Source: Bacillota bacterium
Lineage (GTDB): Bacteria; Bacillota; Halanaerobiia; B1SED10-174
Assembly: GCA_007122335.1 (NCBI GenBank)
Contig: SKTZ01000063.1
Location: forward strand, 1 to 40,719
Length of the DNA: 40,719 nt
Reading direction: 5' to 3'
Positions within the stretch are counted from its first letter, which is position 1, and each line of letters opens with the position of its first letter. Shown here in pieces: positions 16,329 to 24,642 of this stretch. Under the pieces are notes generated by a model, which saw only the letters and a list, made by a program, of their open reading frames with translations, searched no databases and was not told the origin of the DNA. A program made the translations under genes and the position numbers.

Positions 16329-16790
16329 ATGAGAAGGAAAATGTCCATAGGAATTGTAGTTGGTGTTGTTCTCCTGGCGTTGCTCATGGTTCCACAGGCA
16401 GTTCAAGCGCAGGAGGGGCAGTTCAGATTGGGAACCCAATACAACCATCCCTTCGGTGGTCTTTCCGCGATTTTTGATGTGGACGATGCTTTTGCCGTGC
16501 AGGGGATCTTAGGAGGTGGCTTTGCAGGCAAAATTATTTACCGGGTAATCCGTGAACCCATGTGGAACGTATATGGTTTCGCAGGAGCCGGTTACCGCTG
16601 GTGGGGTTTTTATTCAACCAGCGCTTTTGCCGGAGCAGGATATGAGTTTGATCTGCGCCACTTCGGACTCGATCTTGGAGCGGCCCTTGGTCGCCCTGAC
16701 TGGGTTTTCAAGCCCAATATTGAGCTTGGAGCTTCCCTGTGGCCGGGCTATGGTCTCCATATAGGTTCAGGATTCCACGTAACATTCTAG
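16329..16790 (+). CDS. small secreted beta-barrel-like protein (outer-membrane protein fold)
   Basis: A 153-residue protein with a clear signal peptide (hydrophobic 8-24, cleavage after VQA at about 27). The mature part is rich in glycine and aromatic residues arranged as alternating short strands with tight turns (GFAGAGYRWW, AFAGAGYEF, LDLGAALG), and it ends in phenylalanine (HVTF). This is the pattern of small outer-membrane beta-barrels, including the C-terminal aromatic residue used by the BAM machinery. Ribosome site AAGGAGG lies eight bases before the ATG; a strong terminator follows. The alternative is a soluble secreted beta protein. No family name is claimed. Confidence 0.65.
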   Translation: MRRKMSIGIVVGVVLLALLMVPQAVQAQEGQFRLGTQYNHPFGGLSAIFDVDDAFAVQGILGGGFAGKIIYRVIREPMWNVYGFAGAGYRWWGFYSTSAFAGAGYEFDLRHFGLDLGAALGRPDWVFKPNIELGASLWPGYGLHIGSGFHVTF

Positions 16791-16811
16791 AGTTTTTAAA
16801 AATAGCACATA

Positions 16812-16847
16812 AAAGAGTGAGCCCGGTTACCGGGCTCACTCTTTTTT
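16812..16847 (+). terminator. strong intrinsic terminator after the barrel-like protein
   Basis: A perfect 15-bp stem (16812-16826 with 16830-16844), a three-base loop and a T tract. The most stable hairpin in the window. Confidence 0.93.
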
Positions 16848-16885
16848 CTCCGGGCTGGGGTTGCTTGGACCTGAGGATTTTTTCC

Positions 16886-16914
16886 TTGACATTACCGGGG
16901 CCTTGCTTTAAAAT
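16886..16914 (+). promoter_or_regulatory. promoter of the tRNA-Tyr/tRNA-Gly unit
   Basis: TTGACA (16886-16891), 17 bases, TAAAAT (16909-16914), with the tRNA starting 13 bases later. Confidence 0.85.
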
Positions 16915-16926
16915 ATTATTGCGTCT

Positions 16927-17012
<86 letters not shown>

Positions 17013-17015
17013 TCT

Positions 17016-17091
17016 GCGGAAGTAGCTCAGCTGGTAGAGCACAACCTTGCCAAGGTTGGGGTCGCGGGTTCGAATCCCGTCTTCCGCTCCA
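17016..17091 (+). tRNA. tRNA-Gly (anticodon GCC)
   Basis: Acceptor GCGGAAG pairs with CTTCCGC, then T and encoded CCA. Anticodon GCC is at 17049-17051, the T-loop is TTCGAAT, and it lies three bases after tRNA-Tyr, so the two are co-transcribed. Confidence 0.96.
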
Positions 17092-17104
17092 GTTAAAATT
17101 ATGG

Positions 17105-17133
17105 ATGCGTCCGGATACGGGCGTATTTTTTTT
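17105..17133 (+). terminator. terminator of the tRNA unit
   Basis: An eight-base-pair stem (17105-17112 with 17119-17126, two G-T pairs), then a run of eight T. Confidence 0.75.
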
Positions 17134-17189
17134 GCGTAAAAGGAAAATGAGCAGTAAGGGCCAATATTATTATACGAGGAGGGATTAAA

Positions 17190-18146
17190 GTGGATAAAGT
17201 TTTTGTTACAAGAAAAATCCCCGAAGAAGGATTGAAATTGCTCCGGGAAAATTGTGAAGTAAAGGTTTGGGAGGAAGAAGTTCCCCCAAAAAAAGAGGTT
17301 CTTCTGGAAGAAATCAAGGAAATCCAGGGCCTGCTCTGCCTGCTTACTGACCCTATCGATGCAGAAGTCCTGGAGGCAGCCCAGAACCTCAAAGTTATAT
17401 CAAATTACGCCGTTGGCTACGACAATATAGATATCGAAAAAGCAAAAGAAAAGGGAATTGTGGTAACGAATACCCCCGGTGTCTTAACCGAGGCAACGGC
17501 TGACCTTGCTTTTGCCCTCCTACTTGCAGCTTCCCGGTCTATTGTTGCTGCTGATAATTATACCCGGGCCGGTAAGTGGAAAAGCTGGGGTCCCAAACTG
17601 TTTTTGGGGCAGGAGGTTTTTGGGAAAACCATTGGAATAATTGGAGCCGGGAGGATAGGAAGTGCAATGGCCCGCCGGGCTAAGGGGTTTGCCATGGAGT
17701 TATTGTATTATAACCGGAGCACAAAACCCCGCCTGGAAAGGGAAACTGGAGCAAAAAAAGTTGAACTGGAGCAATTACTCCAGGAAAGTGATTTTATAAG
17801 TATCCACGCTCCCCTGAACAACCAGACAGAAAACATGATTGGGCCCAGGGAATTCAGGTTGATGAAAAAAACAGCGGTCCTTGTCAATACAGCTCGGGGT
17901 GCGATTGTTAATCAAAGGGCCCTTTTAGAAGCCCTGGAAAACCGGGAAATATTCGCTGCCGGCTTGGATGTTTTTGCAGAGGAACCAATTAATAAAAATG
18001 ATCCCCTCCTGCAAAATCCAAGGGTTGTGGTGGCTCCTCATATTGGAAGTGCTACCTTCGCCACCCGAGATAAAATGGCCCAAATGGCAGCTCAGGATCT
18101 TCTGGCAGTTCTGGAAGGGAAAAAACCCAGAAATCCAGTTTCATAA
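17190..18146 (+). CDS. D-isomer-specific 2-hydroxyacid dehydrogenase (glyoxylate/hydroxypyruvate reductase type)
   Basis: NAD(P)H-dependent reduction of a 2-oxoacid to a D-2-hydroxyacid. At 318 residues it has the family layout: split catalytic domain (1-100 and about 285-318) around a Rossmann domain. NAD-binding motif GAGRIG is about 152-157. Catalytic residues are in order: Arg of NTARGAIVN, Glu of DVFAEEP, His of APHIGSAT. The short length without an ACT domain and the YAVGYDNID motif favour glyoxylate/hydroxypyruvate reductase over 3-phosphoglycerate dehydrogenase, but substrate cannot be fixed from sequence. GTG start 17190 with GAGGAGGG upstream. Stands alone between the tRNA terminator and the riboswitch. 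Confidence 0.92.
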   Translation: MDKVFVTRKIPEEGLKLLRENCEVKVWEEEVPPKKEVLLEEIKEIQGLLCLLTDPIDAEVLEAAQNLKVISNYAVGYDNIDIEKAKEKGIVVTNTPGVLTEATADLAFALLLAASRSIVAADNYTRAGKWKSWGPKLFLGQEVFGKTIGIIGAGRIGSAMARRAKGFAMELLYYNRSTKPRLERETGAKKVELEQLLQESDFISIHAPLNNQTENMIGPREFRLMKKTAVLVNTARGAIVNQRALLEALENREIFAAGLDVFAEEPINKNDPLLQNPRVVVAPHIGSATFATRDKMAQMAAQDLLAVLEGKKPRNPVS

Positions 18147-18199
18147 AAAAGGATATTAGTGAATTTAAAAGAAGTAGTAATTAGGAAATTGAATAGCTC

Positions 18200-18366
18200 A
18201 TGCCGTCAGGTTCCAAGTGGATTAATAGGGAAACCCGAAAGCCTTTAGGCTAAAGGGTGCGGACCCGCCACTGTAGTCAGGGAGTTTCCATCACTAAAAC
18301 CACTCGCTTAAGCGGGGAAGGTTGATGGAAGCGGTGAACTGGAGCCAGGAGACCTGCCTGCCGGTA
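18200..18366 (+). ncRNA. cobalamin riboswitch
   Basis: The B12-sensing leader of the downstream import operon. Recognised by CCCGCCACTGT at 18264-18274 and the B12-box region GCCAGGAGACCTGCC at 18344-18358, with the GGGAA segment near 18229 and a closing helix of TGCCG with CGGTA. It represses expression when adenosylcobalamin is bound. Exact ends are approximate. Confidence 0.95.
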
Positions 18367-18410
18367 CTGCAGCCAAGCCTTCGGGGAAAGGGGTGGTCTT
18401 ATATTGTATT

Positions 18411-18440
18411 AACCCCAGGTTAAGGTTTGGGGTTTATTCT
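18411..18440 (+). terminator. terminator in the riboswitch expression platform
   Basis: AACCCCA (18411-18417) pairs with TGGGGTT (18428-18434), followed by a T-rich tail. Placed between aptamer and btuF, it fits transcriptional control by the riboswitch. The upstream GGGG-rich strand at 18382-18394 could form the competing antiterminator. Confidence 0.7.
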
Positions 18441-18481
18441 TTGTACCGGACATTAAATCAAAAAAACAGGAGGTTTATTTG

Positions 18482-19336
18482 ATGAAAAAATTATTGCTGA
18501 TTGCACTGGTTCTGTTTGTCGCCCTGGGGGGAACAGCCCAGGCTGGAACAATCGTTGATGATATTGGCAGAGAAGTAGTTTTAGAATTTATCCCGGAAAG
18601 GATAGTTTCCCTTGCGCCAGCAGTAACGGAAATTCTCTTCGCTCTGGATCTGGATGAAGAAATTGTTGGAGTAAGTAATTACTGTGATTATCCAGAAGCA
18701 GCCCTGGAAAAACCGAAAGTTGGAGATATTAACGTTGATTTTGAAGCAATCGTTGAAAAGGATCCGCACCTGGTTTTCATGACTGCAGGTATGGATGAAG
18801 ACCGGGAAAAAATTGAAGAACTGGGGTTTAAGGTTGCTGTTGTTGATCCCAGTACTATTGAGGAAATAATTAGCAGTATCCAATGGATTGGCGAGATAAC
18901 CGGTAGAGAAAGGGAAAGCAGTGAACTGATTGCCTGGATGAGAGAAGAGATTGAATCTGTAAAAAAGAGAGCTCAGGAAATAGAAGCTACTCCCCGAGTT
19001 TATTATGAAGTTTGGGACGATCCTTTAATGACTGCTGGTCCCAATACATTTGTGCATGATATTATTGAAATTGCTGGCGGAGAAAACATCGCAGGAAACC
19101 TGCAGCAGGAATGGGCTCCGTACAGCGTGGAAGACGTAATTGACAATGATCCCGAGGTGATTATCGTTCCCTGGCAGGATGACCGGGTCTATGAAAGAGC
19201 TGAATGGAGCGATATTTCGGCTGTAAAAAATGGAAGAGTTTATTTTGTCGATCCAGACCTCATGGTTCGTCCTGGACCCCGGATTATTCAGGGACTGGAG
19301 CTGGTCTTAGAAGCCATTCTGGGTGAAGTGAAATAA
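18482..19336 (+). CDS. btuF: cobalamin ABC importer, substrate-binding protein
   Basis: Extracytoplasmic binding protein of the B12 importer (periplasmic-binding-protein family PF01497). At 284 residues it has a signal peptide with likely cleavage after AQA (about 21), then the typical opening TIVDDIGREV and RIVSLAPAVTEILFAL. No lipobox cysteine is present, which is unusual for a single-membrane Firmicute, where such proteins are normally lipid-anchored. Substrate is inferred from the cobalamin riboswitch in front and cobO behind. ATG 18482 follows AGGAGG; an adjacent in-frame TTG at 18479 is less likely. Confidence 0.93.
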   Translation: MKKLLLIALVLFVALGGTAQAGTIVDDIGREVVLEFIPERIVSLAPAVTEILFALDLDEEIVGVSNYCDYPEAALEKPKVGDINVDFEAIVEKDPHLVFMTAGMDEDREKIEELGFKVAVVDPSTIEEIISSIQWIGEITGRERESSELIAWMREEIESVKKRAQEIEATPRVYYEVWDDPLMTAGPNTFVHDIIEIAGGENIAGNLQQEWAPYSVEDVIDNDPEVIIVPWQDDRVYERAEWSDISAVKNGRVYFVDPDLMVRPGPRIIQGLELVLEAILGEVK

Positions 19337-19337
19337 A

Positions 19338-20366
19338 ATGGGGGGAGAGCGCAGTCGTCGCTGGCTGGTTCTAATCTGCCTGGCTGCCCTTTTGTTAACG
19401 GGGGCCTTACTGGCAATGGCCTGGGGTAGTGTAAATATCCCCTGGCAAAAAATCCCAGCTATTTTATTTGATCCTCAAACAGAACACGCTTCCTGGAGGA
19501 CAATTCTGATTCGGCTGCGCCTGCCCCGGATACTTTTAGGATTGGTTGTGGGTGGGGCCCTGGGGATGGCGGGAGGAGTTTTCCAGGGGCTTTTGCGCAA
19601 CCCAATGGCTGATCCCTACCTGGTAGGAATTTCGGCCGGTGCCGGGTTCGGGGCCGTAATGGCCATGCTTTTCGGCTGGAATTTCACTATTTTGGGCCTG
19701 GGATCGCTGCCTTTCCTGGCCTTTGCCGGGGCCCTTACCACTGTTTTTGTTGTCTACAGGCTGGCCCGGGTGGGAGGGAAGGTACCGGTCACTTCGTTCC
19801 TCCTGGCCGGGGTGGCGGTAGGTTTCCTGCTCAATGCTTTAATGTCTTTAATGATGGTAGGAATGGGCAGGGATTTGCACCGTGTTTTTTACTGGTTAAT
19901 GGGAACTTTTTCTGGGAGAGGCTGGAATGAATTACGACTTTTACTCCCTTATTTTTCCCTTGGATTTATATTGGTCCTGTGGCAGCTTCGCAACCTTAAT
20001 TTACTGGTTCTGGGCGAGGAAGCCGCCCTGCACCTTGGAGTTAACGTTGAACAAACCAAGGTGATCCTGATTGTCGGGGCCAGCCTTTTGACTGCAAGCG
20101 CTGTAGCAGTGAGCGGTTTGATTGGCTTTGTGGGCTTGATTGTTCCTCATATCATGCGCCTTTTGATTGGTCCGGATCACAGATATCTTGTTCCTTTCTG
20201 TGGTCTTGCCGGGGGGACGTTTTTAATGTGGGGAGACACCCTGGCCCGGTCCCTGTTTCCTCCCCTGGAGATACCGGTAGGGATTATCACTGCCCTGGCC
20301 GGAGGGCCCTTTTTCCTTTACTTTTTGCGCCGTCACCAGGGACGGTATTTTGGGCAGGGAGGGTAA
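19338..20366 (+). CDS. btuC: cobalamin ABC importer, FecCD-type permease
   Basis: Membrane subunit of the B12 importer, 342 residues with about ten hydrophobic segments. Family motifs: RLPRILLGLVVGGALGMAG, GLLRNPMADPYLVGIS, and the ATPase-coupling segment GFVGLIVPHIMRLLIGPDHR. Starts one base after the btuF stop, so translation is probably coupled. The ATPase gene follows six bases after its stop. Confidence 0.95.
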   Translation: MGGERSRRWLVLICLAALLLTGALLAMAWGSVNIPWQKIPAILFDPQTEHASWRTILIRLRLPRILLGLVVGGALGMAGGVFQGLLRNPMADPYLVGISAGAGFGAVMAMLFGWNFTILGLGSLPFLAFAGALTTVFVVYRLARVGGKVPVTSFLLAGVAVGFLLNALMSLMMVGMGRDLHRVFYWLMGTFSGRGWNELRLLLPYFSLGFILVLWQLRNLNLLVLGEEAALHLGVNVEQTKVILIVGASLLTASAVAVSGLIGFVGLIVPHIMRLLIGPDHRYLVPFCGLAGGTFLMWGDTLARSLFPPLEIPVGIITALAGGPFFLYFLRRHQGRYFGQGG

Positions 20367-20372
20367 ATTACA

Positions 20373-21635
20373 ATGGAACTTTTCCGCTTAGAGGATGTAA
20401 GTTTTGCCTACGGGGAAGAATTAGTTTTAAAAAATATTGATTTAACCGTCGAAGAAGGCGATTTTATTGGCATTCTGGGCCCCAATGGGTCGGGAAAATC
20501 CACCCTGCTCAAAGTAATGTCTGGGCTGCTTCATCCCGACAAAGGGAGAGTTTTCCTCGGGGACCGGGAAGTCCACAGAATCTCCCCGGGAGAAAGGGCT
20601 CGAATAATTGGGGTTGTTCCCCAGGAAACCTATCTTGATTTTCCCTTCATGCTGGAAGAGGTTGTAGCAATGGGCCGCTATCCTCACCTGGGATGGTGGG
20701 GAACCCTGCGTTACAAGGACATGGAATACGTGGAAGAAGCTCTCGCAACTACTGGCCTTTTGGAATTGCGCCAGCGGAGTATTCACCAGTTAAGTGGTGG
20801 GGAGCGGCAGCGGGGAATTATTGCCCGGGCCCTGGCCCAGAATCCCCGGGTTTTGCTGCTTGATGAACCTGTTTCTAATCTGGATATTAAATATCAACAG
20901 GGAATTTTTGAACTTCTTCTCAAGCTCAACCGGCAGGAAGGTTTGACAATTATTCTGGTTTCTCACGACTTGAACCTGGCTTCCCAGTATTGTCAGAATC
21001 TGGTTCTACTGGACCAGGGCCAATTGAGAGCTGTGGGGTCGGCCGAAGAAGTCCTTACCCCGGAAAATATTGCCAAGGTTTACCAGGTGGAGGTGGATGT
21101 TGAAAAGTGGTCTCCCCTGGAAAAACCACGGATTAATCTCCGCCCTCCCCCGGAAGAAAATGGAAGTTCCAAAAAAATAAAACCAAGGCGGATCCATATT
21201 GTAGGAGGCGGAGGTTCTGCCTGGAGGCTTAGCAAAAGGCTCAACGCAATGGGACATTTATTGAGCCTGGGAGCAGTAAATGAGGGAGATACAGACTCTG
21301 AAGGAGCAAGAGAACTGGGTATAGAATGTATCCGGGAGGTTCCATTCCATCCCATTACAGAAGGAAAATTAAAACAAACCCTGGAATTGATGCTAAAAGC
21401 AGACCTGGTCGTAGTTTCCGAAGTCCCCTTTGGCCGGGGCAATATTGGAAACCTAAAAATGGCTTTGGAAGCATTAAAAAAAGGCAAAGAGGTTTTTGTT
21501 CTGGATGGAGAGAATATTGCCAATAGAGATTTTACCGGGGGAGAGGCCAGTGAACTCTGGCAGGAAATGAAAAAAAAGGGAGCCCGGTCGGTCAACCCCC
21601 CTGAATTGGAACAAATTTTGAAAGAAGGTGAATAA
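20373..21635 (+). CDS. btuD: cobalamin ABC importer ATPase with C-terminal Rossmann-like extension
   Basis: ATPase subunit of the importer. Residues 1-250 are a complete ABC domain: Walker A GPNGSGKST 36-44, signature LSGGERQ 140-146, Walker B with D164-E165, and the H-loop in VSHDL. The protein is 420 residues, about 160 longer than a plain BtuD. The extra part (about 272-420) begins RRIHIVGGGGSAWRL, carries a second strand-helix repeat with VVVSEVPFGRGN, and looks like a nucleotide-binding alpha/beta domain. I have seen this kind of tail on clostridial cobalamin ATPases; its role is not established to my knowledge. It overlaps the potential GTG start of cobO. Confidence 0.93.
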   Translation: MELFRLEDVSFAYGEELVLKNIDLTVEEGDFIGILGPNGSGKSTLLKVMSGLLHPDKGRVFLGDREVHRISPGERARIIGVVPQETYLDFPFMLEEVVAMGRYPHLGWWGTLRYKDMEYVEEALATTGLLELRQRSIHQLSGGERQRGIIARALAQNPRVLLLDEPVSNLDIKYQQGIFELLLKLNRQEGLTIILVSHDLNLASQYCQNLVLLDQGQLRAVGSAEEVLTPENIAKVYQVEVDVEKWSPLEKPRINLRPPPEENGSSKKIKPRRIHIVGGGGSAWRLSKRLNAMGHLLSLGAVNEGDTDSEGARELGIECIREVPFHPITEGKLKQTLELMLKADLVVVSEVPFGRGNIGNLKMALEALKKGKEVFVLDGENIANRDFTGGEASELWQEMKKKGARSVNPPELEQILKEGE

Positions 21636-21636
21636 T

Positions 21637-22236
21637 ATGGGCGGGACAGGCAAACTGGAAAAAGGTCTTATCCAGGTTTATACAGGCAACGGCAAGGGGA
21701 AAACTACAGCAGCTATCGGGCAGGCTTTTCGGGCTGCAGGTCATGGTTTGAGCTCCATTTTCATTCACTTTATGAAAGGTACCGGTTACGCCGGGGAATT
21801 ATTTGCCACACCACGTCTTTTTCCCCTTATAACCATGGAGGAATTCGGAAGAGGCTGCCGCTGGAGTTCAATGATCAAAAACGGATATGTTGACTGCAGG
21901 GGTTGTGGAGAATGCTTTGTTAAAAAGGGCAAGGGGACCCAGGAAGATCGAGATATGATGGAACTGGCTTTAAATAGAAGCCGCCAGGTTCTCCAGGAAG
22001 GAAATCACGACCTGGTCATTCTTGATGAACTGGGTAATGCTATTTTCTTTGAGCTGATAACCCTGGAAGAAGCCCAGGACTTAATTGACCTCAAACCCGA
22101 GAGCTGCGAGCTAATAATTACCGGCAGGTATGTTCCCGATGAGATCTTAAAGAGAGCGGACCTGGTAACGGAAATGAAACCCCATAAACATCCATTTGAC
22201 CAGGGTTTAACAGGGCGCTGGGGAATTGAGTATTAA
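21637..22236 (+). CDS. cobO: ATP:cob(I)alamin adenosyltransferase
   Basis: Transfers the adenosyl group of ATP to cob(I)alamin or corrinoid, turning imported cobalamin into the coenzyme form. At 199 residues: P-loop TGNGKGKTT at 16-24, then LDELGNAI and ITGRYVPDEI typical of the CobA/CobO type. ATG 21637 follows GAAGGTGA by about five bases; a GTG at 21628 overlapping btuD is the alternative. Unusual feature: cysteines C87, C90 and C93 spaced C-x2-C-x2-C, plus C74, where relatives usually have only one or two, which might bind a metal. Confidence 0.93.
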   Translation: MGGTGKLEKGLIQVYTGNGKGKTTAAIGQAFRAAGHGLSSIFIHFMKGTGYAGELFATPRLFPLITMEEFGRGCRWSSMIKNGYVDCRGCGECFVKKGKGTQEDRDMMELALNRSRQVLQEGNHDLVILDELGNAIFFELITLEEAQDLIDLKPESCELIITGRYVPDEILKRADLVTEMKPHKHPFDQGLTGRWGIEY

Positions 22237-22262
22237 TTATTAGTTTTACGGAGGGCTCAATC

Positions 22263-24155
22263 ATGGGAGGACTCATCATAGGTACAGCGGGCCATGTCGA
22301 CCACGGCAAAACGGCCTTGATCGAAATAATGACAGGAATTGATACTGACCGGCTCCGGGAAGAAAAGGAACGCGGGCTTTCAATAGATCTGGGTTTTGCC
22401 CCTCTCCGGCTTCCTTCTGGACGCCTGGCCGGGATTGTTGATGTTCCAGGGCATGAAAAATTTATGACCAATATGCTGGCTGGTGTGGCTGGAATGGACC
22501 TTGTCTTACTCGTGATTGATCTTACCGAGGGGATAATGCCCCAGACCAGGGAACACCTTGAAGTTATTGAAATTCTGGAAATAAAAAAAGGGGTTGTGGT
22601 TTTAACCAAAGCTGACCTGGTGGAAAAAGAGTGGATTGAATTAATGGAGGAAGAAGTTCGGGAAGAGTTATCCGGAACTGTTTTTGCAGGAGCTCCGGTT
22701 GTAACTACCTCGGCTCAAACAGGAGAGGGAATTGATAAACTTCTGGAAATTCTTGATAAAATTGCCGAGACAAGGGAAACTGAAGAAAATGCGCCCCTGC
22801 GCCTGCCCCTTGACCGGGTATTTCAAATGCACGGCATGGGAACGGTAGTTACGGGAACATTGATTTCCGGGCAGGTAAAACCGGGAGATGAAATTGAAAT
22901 TCTTCCCCGCAGAATTCGGAGCAGGGTTCGCCAGGTCCAGGTCCACAATGAGAAGGTGGAAAAAGCGGGAGCGGGTCAACGGGTTGCACTGAATATACCC
23001 CTGGACCGAAAGGATTTAGCCCGAGGGGATGTAATTGCTACCCCAGGATTTTTTGAACCAACCGGGGAAATGGATGTTTTTCTCAACATGATTGATGATT
23101 TCCCTCATCCTCTTAAAGATAACAGCACGGTCCATTTCCACCTGGGAACATCCCGTTGTTTGGGGAAGGTTAAATTTTACGGTGACCGACGAAGACTGGC
23201 TCCAGGAGACGAAGCCCTTGCCCGCATTAAGCTTGAAGAAGAACTGGTCGCGGGTTTTCAGGACCGTTTTATTATCCGCTTTTATTCCCCGGTCCACGTA
23301 ATGGGTGGGGGCAGGGTTTTAATTACGGATCCCCCTGAATACAAAAGACATGATAAAAAACACGTTCGCCTTTTGGAGAGAATGGTTTCCGGAAAGTCCG
23401 AAGACCTTTTATTCCAGATTATTTATCGCCGGGGAGTAATTCAGAAAGACAACCTGATCCTCCTGGCCCGGATTAGCGAAGAGGAAATAGAGCAGGGATT
23501 AAAAAAGCTGGAGAACGAGATCCAGGAAATCCAGCCCAATTATTATGTTTCTCGGGACCGCCTGGAGGAATTTTACCAAAAATTTGCAGAGGAGCTAAAC
23601 TCCTATCACCGACTTTACTCCCTCAGGCCTGGAATGCCGAGGACTCAGGCTGTGAATTTTGTCAGTGATATAAGCGGTAGTGAAGAAGGTGAGAAACTCC
23701 TTAACCTGTGGTTAGAAGAGAGAAGGATAAAAAAAGTAGATCAGCGGATAGCCCTGGTTGATTTTAATCCCCGGCCGGGGAATAAAGAAAAACAGCTTGC
23801 AGATCAATACCGGGACAAACTTAGAGAAGGAGGTTTTTCCCCTCCTCTTGCCTGGGAATTGGGGCAGAAAGCGGGAGAAATACTGGACTACCTGGCTTTC
23901 CAGGGAGAAATTGTAAGAGTAAATGAAGAGCTTTACCTTACCAAGGATAAATACGAGGAGGCTGAAAGCTTGTTAATAGAGTTTCTGCAGGAACAGGGCA
24001 AGATAACTGTTGCGGAATTTAGAAATTTGTTAGCAAGTACCAGAAAGTTTGCTTTGCCTCTATTAGAACACTTTGATGACCGGAAAATAACGAAAAGAAG
24101 CGGTGATGAAAGGCTTCCCGGGTCTGCTTTTGCTGCAAATGAGCAGAAAGGTTAA
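22263..24155 (+). CDS. selB: selenocysteine-specific elongation factor
   Basis: Delivers selenocysteinyl-tRNA to UGA codons marked by a SECIS hairpin. At 630 residues: GTPase motifs TAGHVDHGKT (8-17), DVPGHEKFMTNM and TKAD, then the beta-barrel domains, and about 250 C-terminal residues forming the winged helices that read SECIS. It shows that the organism should make selenoproteins. selA, selD and tRNA-Sec are not in this window. No in-window gene shows an internal TGA I would call selenocysteine. Ribosome site GGAGGG lies before ATG 22263, 26 bases after cobO, so it may be read from the B12 operon. Confidence 0.97.
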   Translation: MGGLIIGTAGHVDHGKTALIEIMTGIDTDRLREEKERGLSIDLGFAPLRLPSGRLAGIVDVPGHEKFMTNMLAGVAGMDLVLLVIDLTEGIMPQTREHLEVIEILEIKKGVVVLTKADLVEKEWIELMEEEVREELSGTVFAGAPVVTTSAQTGEGIDKLLEILDKIAETRETEENAPLRLPLDRVFQMHGMGTVVTGTLISGQVKPGDEIEILPRRIRSRVRQVQVHNEKVEKAGAGQRVALNIPLDRKDLARGDVIATPGFFEPTGEMDVFLNMIDDFPHPLKDNSTVHFHLGTSRCLGKVKFYGDRRRLAPGDEALARIKLEEELVAGFQDRFIIRFYSPVHVMGGGRVLITDPPEYKRHDKKHVRLLERMVSGKSEDLLFQIIYRRGVIQKDNLILLARISEEEIEQGLKKLENEIQEIQPNYYVSRDRLEEFYQKFAEELNSYHRLYSLRPGMPRTQAVNFVSDISGSEEGEKLLNLWLEERRIKKVDQRIALVDFNPRPGNKEKQLADQYRDKLREGGFSPPLAWELGQKAGEILDYLAFQGEIVRVNEELYLTKDKYEEAESLLIEFLQEQGKITVAEFRNLLASTRKFALPLLEHFDDRKITKRSGDERLPGSAFAANEQKG

Positions 24156-24157
24156 AC

Positions 24158-24187
24158 AAAAATTGCCTTGAAGAAGGCAATTTTTTT
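24158..24187 (+). terminator. intrinsic terminator after selB
   Basis: An 11-bp perfect stem, loop GAAG (24170-24173), then seven T. Confidence 0.88.
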
Positions 24188-24286
24188 GTGGGAAAAGGGA
24201 GCTGATTGGAAAAAGAAAGCCTGAAATGAAGGACTTTTCCGGTAAATGTAGAAGTACAGAAGACCCTGAAGGAGGGAGATAGGGCC

Positions 24287-24562
24287 ATGGCAAAAAACTA
24301 CCGTCGGGCATTAATAATTTTTGCGATTTTCCTGCTGTACATAACCTTTCATTTTGCCCAGAGTTATGTCTACTACCTCGACCGCCAGTCTGAACTGAAA
24401 AACCTGGAACAAGAAGTAGTAGAATTACAGGAAACCCGCCAAGACTACAAAGAAAAACTTGAATACGCCCGCAGCCTGGAATATGTTGAAAAAGTGGCCC
24501 GCGAACAGTTGGGACTGGTAAAAGAAGGAGAGACTCTAATTGTTGTGATTGAAGAAGAATAA
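24287..24562 (+). CDS. divIC: septum formation initiator protein (FtsB/DivIC family)
   Basis: A 91-residue single-pass membrane protein of the divisome: short basic cytoplasmic tail, transmembrane helix about 7-25, coiled coil about 33-65, and the family's C-terminal motif EKVAREQLGLVKEGE. It works with FtsL/DivIB at the division site. Ribosome site GGAGGG upstream. Followed by an S1-domain gene, as in Bacillus (divIC-yabR). Confidence 0.92.
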   Translation: MAKNYRRALIIFAIFLLYITFHFAQSYVYYLDRQSELKNLEQEVVELQETRQDYKEKLEYARSLEYVEKVAREQLGLVKEGETLIVVIEEE

Positions 24563-24565
24563 GAA

Positions 24566-24594
24566 TTGACAGGCTCAGGGGTATTATGTATAAT
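24566..24594 (+). promoter_or_regulatory. perfect consensus promoter of the S1-domain gene
   Basis: TTGACA (24566-24571), 17 bases, TATAAT (24589-24594), four bases after the divIC stop and 49 before the next ATG. Confidence 0.88.
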
Positions 24595-24642
24595 AAATTA
24601 CGAGTTTAACTCAATTAATTTAGAGGAGGAGTTTTGCTAGTT

